Positions 37,740-40,850 of a stretch of DNA of 40,850 nucleotides are shown here, in pieces (position 1 is the first letter of the stretch; each line of letters starts with the position of its first letter). The DNA is from Bacteroidales bacterium UBA7569 (GTDB lineage: Bacteria; Bacteroidota; Bacteroidia; Bacteroidales; Paludibacteraceae), in NCBI GenBank assembly GCA_002477945.1, contig DLLF01000011.1, forward strand, positions 1 to 40,850. Reading direction: 5' to 3'. A program made the translations under genes and the position numbers. The notes under the pieces are model-generated. The model was not told where the DNA came from and did not search any database. It was given only the letters and a program-made list of their open reading frames with translations.

Positions 37740-38269
37740 ATCGCTGAATAGGTGTCTAAATCGGTATCGATATTCAGCAAGAAGGGCATTAACTCCAACA
37801 AAGGCTTCTGCATAAAAAAATCACGCACCCCTTTATCTTTCCGCCACTGGGCTATCTTCTTTTCTGCATAGTCGGGTTCGTACACGGCGGGGTTCTCGGT
37901 CTTGTCGAAGAAGCATACCGATGCGAGTTTGTAGAGCAGTTCGGTGTCAGTCGTGAGCGTGAGCCGCTGCTTGAGTATCTCGTTGAGTTGGTTGATTTTG
38001 AAGATGTCGATTTTCTGTTCGCGGAGCAGTTTGTCAATGGTGTCTGCATAGTGCAGCAAGAACTGCCGCGAGCAGCGCATATCCACCTCGTTGTACACGT
38101 GCAGAGCCATCAGCCCACGCTCGTATGGCAGGTTGGTGATGTCTGCGAAGCGGTAGTACTTTGTGCCACCACAGGTGAACGCATACTCTATGCGGTATTT
38201 CTCTTTCTGTTTGCGGCGTTTGTCCCATTCGATACGCCATGTCTCTGCGAGTTGTCGGATAAGTCCCAT
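37646..38269 (-). CDS. Probable tail-assembly chaperone-like phage protein
   Basis: 207 aa. Starts GLIRQLAETWRIEWDKRRKQKEKYRIEYAF, then TKYYRFADITNLPYERGLMALHVYNEVDMRC, and PAVYEPDYAEKKIAQWRKDKGVRDFFMQKPL. Mixed helical, soluble. Its last 20 residues are low-complexity (SSGNVSTSTSNG) in the region overlapping the next gene. Gene order before a tape-measure-like start suggests a tail-assembly role; otherwise unknown. Confidence 0.5.
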   Translation of the reverse strand: MGLIRQLAETWRIEWDKRRKQKEKYRIEYAFTCGGTKYYRFADITNLPYERGLMALHVYNEVDMRCSRQFLLHYADTIDKLLREQKIDIFKINQLNEILKQRLTLTTDTELLYKLASVCFFDKTENPAVYEPDYAEKKIAQWRKDKGVRDFFMQKPLLELMPFLLNIDTDLDTYSAMCDELNRIHSECLRIASSGNVSTSTSNGKTL

Positions 38270-38273
38270 AGTC

Positions 38274-38495
38274 TTACAGGTTGAAGATGTGATTTATTTT
38301 GTCGGTCATATTGTCGGTGTTGCCAGTGGCGAGTACGCAGCCTTTGGCAGTGAGCCGCCACGCATTGCGGCGTTCCCACAGGGTGAGAGTGTAGGTAGTC
38401 CCGTCCACCTGCCGCGTATAGATGAGGGGCGTGCCGTTACATGGGCAGCCCTTGCGGGAGTAGGTGAAGCCGAGTTGTTGTGCGATAGTTGTCAT
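38274..38495 (-). CDS. Small phage protein of unknown function
   Basis: 73 aa from the MTTIAQQLGF methionine at 38495, overlapping the stop of the 38492 gene (ATGA); the longer frame to 38729 is a shadow. GFTYSRKGCPCNGTPLIYTR then GTTYTLTLWERRNAWRLTAKGCVLATG suggest a small beta-barrel with two to three cysteines, with a DKINHIFNL tail. No family assigned. Confidence 0.58.
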   Translation of the reverse strand: MTTIAQQLGFTYSRKGCPCNGTPLIYTRQVDGTTYTLTLWERRNAWRLTAKGCVLATGNTDNMTDKINHIFNL

Positions 38496-38785
38496 TCGTG
38501 CAGGTGGCAGGTGAGTGCCGAGATTAGTGTGTTGAGACCAATGACCCCGAGCATTGTCGGGAGTATTGCCCACGACCAGCCGTAGAGCAGCGGGTAGAGG
38601 GCGATGGTATAGACACCGCCCATGCAGATGAGGCACTCGAAGAGCGGCTTGCGCAGGACGGTGAGGTGCAGTCGGTCGAGCAGGTCGCCGAGGAGGAGCG
38701 CGGGGCGGTGAAAGAGCATTCCGTCCCACGTAGTAGCGTGGACGGCGGTAATGATAAGCGATAGGGTGATGATACGGGTGAGCAT
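38492..38785 (-). CDS. Small membrane protein
   Basis: 97 aa with three hydrophobic segments (IITLSLIITAVHA, the stretch around CLICMGGVYTIALYPLLYG, and WAILPTMLGVIGLNTLISALTC). FECLICMGG has a CxxC pair in a membrane context, recalling DUF1360-type small phage membrane proteins. Role unknown. Starts 5 bp after the terminase stop and overlaps 38274-38495. Confidence 0.6.
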   Translation of the reverse strand: MLTRIITLSLIITAVHATTWDGMLFHRPALLLGDLLDRLHLTVLRKPLFECLICMGGVYTIALYPLLYGWSWAILPTMLGVIGLNTLISALTCHLHE

Positions 38786-38790
38786 ACGGG

Positions 38791-40251
38791 TTAGTAGTTT
38801 GGTGTCAGTTCTTTGTAGAAGCGGTGGAAATAGTAGCGCACGTTGTCGAGGAAATCCGCCTGTTGTGCCACGTTATCTCGGGTCGTCTTGATAGGTTTGT
38901 TCTCGTCATCTGCCATAACGTTCTCAAAGTCGAATATAGCAGGCTTGCAACGCTCGCTGTCGAAAATAATATCATACTGCTCAAAGAGCGAGTTGATAAA
39001 ATAGCGGCTGTCGGCGAGGCGCGGGTTGCTGCCGCTGTACTGCATCTGTGAGCGGGAGAGGTTGAAATATGCCTTGACGACATCGTAGTTGTTGAGCAAG
39101 GAGAGTGTGGTTGCGTTCTTGCCTGCCACATCTCCTGTAACGAGAAAGAATGCGCCGGGATACTTGCGGTCTATTTCTTGGCAGACCATACGCGTGGTGG
39201 CGTTCTCTATGCGTATGCAGTCTATGCCCCGTGCCTGTCCGTTGATGTGTTGGAACAGCGTGCAGGTCATCGGGTTGCGGTTGAAATCCCACGACATAAC
39301 GAGAGGGGCGGTCGGATCGTACTCTACGTGTCCTGTGTGCTTGCGGCGGTCGAAAGCAAAGAGCCATAGTTTCTCGTTGATGGCTTGCGGGTTCTGCTGG
39401 TACTGCGTCTCGAACGTGAAGCGGTTGGCGGCTTGTATCTTGTGCAGTTCCTCTACCGTGTGTTTGAACGGGTAGAGTGCTGCCTCGTGTCCCTCGCTAT
39501 CGACTGAGAGAGCAGGCAAGGACAGCACCTCCCATTCGTCGGGTTCGAGGTCGAGGAGATAGCCGCAAAGGTCTTGTTTGTGCAGCCGCTGCATAATGAT
39601 GATTATCGGCGTGGAGCGGTCGTTGACACGGGAACGGATAGTGTTCTCGAACTGGTCGTTGACCTTTTGGCGGCGGACGGGCGAGGACGCGTCAAGGGGC
39701 TTGAGCGGGTCATCTATGATGATTGCACCGCCCCACGCATTATTGGCGGTGTCTATATCCTCGAAATCTCCTGCAGGTTCTTCCTTGACAATACCTGCAC
39801 CGAAGCCTGTTACCTGTCCGTCGGAGGAGGTTGCGTAGATACCTCCGCCCGCCGTGGTGTACCATTTCTGTTTGGAGCGGCTGTCGGGTTTGATTTGCAC
39901 CCACGGAAAGAGGTCGCGATACCAATCGCTTGCCACCGCGTCCTTGATACGCTCGGAGTTGTCGAGGGCGAGGTTCGCGGAGTAGGACAGCATAATGTAT
40001 TTGGTGGCGGGGTTGATAGCGAGCCCTTTCTTGACAAAGGCTTTGAGCATTTCCGTCTTGGAGTAGCGCGGCGGGCAGTTGATAATAAGGCGTGTGCATT
40101 GCCCCGAGAATACACGGTCGAGTGCGGCTGCTATGCGCTTGTGGTGTTCGCCCACGTTGAAACGGCGGGCGTTCTCGGCATAGAAGAAATAGCGGGTAGC
40201 AAAGAGCGTATCCGTTGTGATACAATGCCGTATGGCTTGGTTCTTCGTCAT
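38791..40251 (-). CDS. Phage terminase large subunit
   Basis: 486 aa, full length. The ATPase domain shows LIINCPPRYSKTEM as the Walker A-type loop (about 59-67), KYIMLSYSANLALDNSE, Walker B GGAIIIDDP (about 174-182) and IIIIMQRLHKQDL as coupling motif. The C-terminal RNase H-like nuclease shows LVMSWDFNRNP with Asp322, TGDVAG with Asp374 and further acids near 450. It packages DNA into the prohead through the portal. It overlaps the small terminase stop by 4 bp. Confidence 0.92.
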   Translation of the reverse strand: MTKNQAIRHCITTDTLFATRYFFYAENARRFNVGEHHKRIAAALDRVFSGQCTRLIINCPPRYSKTEMLKAFVKKGLAINPATKYIMLSYSANLALDNSERIKDAVASDWYRDLFPWVQIKPDSRSKQKWYTTAGGGIYATSSDGQVTGFGAGIVKEEPAGDFEDIDTANNAWGGAIIIDDPLKPLDASSPVRRQKVNDQFENTIRSRVNDRSTPIIIIMQRLHKQDLCGYLLDLEPDEWEVLSLPALSVDSEGHEAALYPFKHTVEELHKIQAANRFTFETQYQQNPQAINEKLWLFAFDRRKHTGHVEYDPTAPLVMSWDFNRNPMTCTLFQHINGQARGIDCIRIENATTRMVCQEIDRKYPGAFFLVTGDVAGKNATTLSLLNNYDVVKAYFNLSRSQMQYSGSNPRLADSRYFINSLFEQYDIIFDSERCKPAIFDFENVMADDENKPIKTTRDNVAQQADFLDNVRYYFHRFYKELTPNY

Positions 40252-40676
40252 ATCTGCTTTTTCAACTCGGCTATAAAGGCGGCTGCCTGTTTGGGTGTGA
40301 GTTGCTCCTCGTGCTTTATCTCCACCGCCTTGCCGTCCTTGCCGGTGAGTTCAGTGACATTGGCGGGTTTCTCGCCTGCGGTGTCACGCAGGGTGTTGAA
40401 CGCCTGCACGTTGCCCTGCATGGCTTCGTCGAACATCGCAACCGTCATCGCCATTTGGTTGGTCATGTCTTTGGCGGCGATGCCGAGCGACTGCATACGC
40501 GCCTTGACTTCGGCTTCCGTGCACTTGCCGTTGAGCAGCAACAACACCACCTCGCGCAGTGTCTTTTTCGCCCTGCGTGCTTCGCCGCTGCGTATTCCGC
40601 CGTTCTTGCCTCTCAGCCTTGCTTCACTCGTGCTTCGGACAGGCTTCAGGTTTCCTTGTTGTTGCTTTGTTGCCAT
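40248..40676 (-). CDS. Probable phage terminase small subunit
   Basis: 142 aa. KNGGIRSGEARRAKKTLREVVLLLLNGKCTEAEVK, then SLGIAAKDMTNQMAMTVAMFDEAMQGNVQAFNTLRDTAGEKPANVTEL and a Lys/Glu-rich end. The N-terminal basic region with a helix-turn-helix-like middle and the AFNTLRDTAGE-type end are common in small terminases and terminase-associated proteins of Bacteroides phages. Direct contact with the large subunit gene supports this. It begins the packaging part of the operon visible here. Confidence 0.72.
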   Translation of the reverse strand: MATKQQQGNLKPVRSTSEARLRGKNGGIRSGEARRAKKTLREVVLLLLNGKCTEAEVKARMQSLGIAAKDMTNQMAMTVAMFDEAMQGNVQAFNTLRDTAGEKPANVTELTGKDGKAVEIKHEEQLTPKQAAAFIAELKKQI

Positions 40677-40770
40677 ATTCTGTCGGTTTTGTGCGCGGCA
40701 TGCTGAAATAAAAGCAGCAACCCCCTCCGCAAGGGAGAGGATTGCATGAAAACGGTATATTTGTAGCGGG

Positions 40771-40850
40771 TTACTGAACGATTTGTACAGCGGTTACTGC
40801 CGCCTTTGCTTTGCGGAGGGCGGCGACGGTCTCCGTGGCGTTGAAGCCGT
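40771..40850 (-). CDS. 3' end of a further phage gene
   Basis: 25 codons before TAA at 40771-40773: GFNATETVAALRKAKAAVTA then VQIVQ. The rest lies right of the window. Codon and composition character are like the neighbours. The gap 40677-40770 has a short GC-rich pairing and no promoter for the small terminase, so transcription must come from further right. Confidence 0.4.
   Translation of the reverse strand, partial: GFNATETVAALRKAKAAVTAVQIVQ

Noticed and set aside
39574..40749. 391-codon plus-strand frame opposite the terminase genes
   Set aside because: Shadow of terminase large and small subunits, which have clear motifs on the minus strand.

Overview
The window is about 41 kb of a Bacteroidales chromosome with a prophage inserted at a tRNA gene. 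Promoters have the Bacteroidetes form (TTTG, about 20 bp, TAnnTTTG). The host genes include porX and a gingipain-like C25 protease with a type IX secretion-like C-terminus. This points to a T9SS-bearing member of the order (Porphyromonadaceae/Tannerellaceae-like). The genus cannot be fixed from the window.

Positions 1-15007 are host chromosome. The window opens in the 3' end of glnS. Next is a four-gene operon on the minus strand (HxlR regulator, GNAT, Crp/Fnr regulator, DUF4405-like membrane protein) and a cupin gene. On the plus strand follow an HsdR-N-like nuclease gene overlapping phoH, and on the minus strand a C25 protease with a lipoprotein. A repeat-rich gap of about 0.9 kb leads to udk, a PolB-like exonuclease and a lytic transglycosylase. 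A minus-strand operon of a PASTA protein, rluD, porX and an EamA transporter precedes tRNA-Arg(CCG) at 14934-15007.

Positions 15008-40850 are prophage, entered at the 3' end of the tRNA and running off the right edge. Almost every gene lies on the minus strand, so the late operon reads right to left: small and large terminase, small membrane and tail-chaperone-like genes, a broken tape-measure-like fragment, a restriction-modification pair, portal, a MuF head protein with a toxin-like C-terminus, coiled-coil/scaffold proteins, major capsid, connectors, tail-fibre proteins, a glycine-rich adhesin, lysis genes, and distal genes of unknown role. Integrase, repressor and replication genes are not in the window.

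The most unusual content lies in the gaps of this operon. At 24917-25010 a perfect plus-strand promoter is followed at once by three hairpins at an exact 32-nt period. All three have the same 12-nt loop but different 8-bp stems, and the last is an intrinsic terminator. It is a compact RNA with no gene I recognise. A second promoter-to-terminator unit lies at 31070-31252, and a third plus-strand promoter at 36953-36984. Two AT-rich cargo units in the lysis region (a Panacea antitoxin with a membrane protein, and a membrane-anchored coiled-coil protein) have matching promoters and terminators and are bounded by inverted repeats, like exchangeable cassettes. An array of palindromes precedes a VRR-NUC nuclease gene.

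The prophage may be partly decayed. The tape-measure-like ORF stops after 54 codons, the portal lacks an ATG and is probably short at its N-terminus, and no full tape-measure gene is present here. Functional statements rest on motifs and gene order read by eye; no database search was run.
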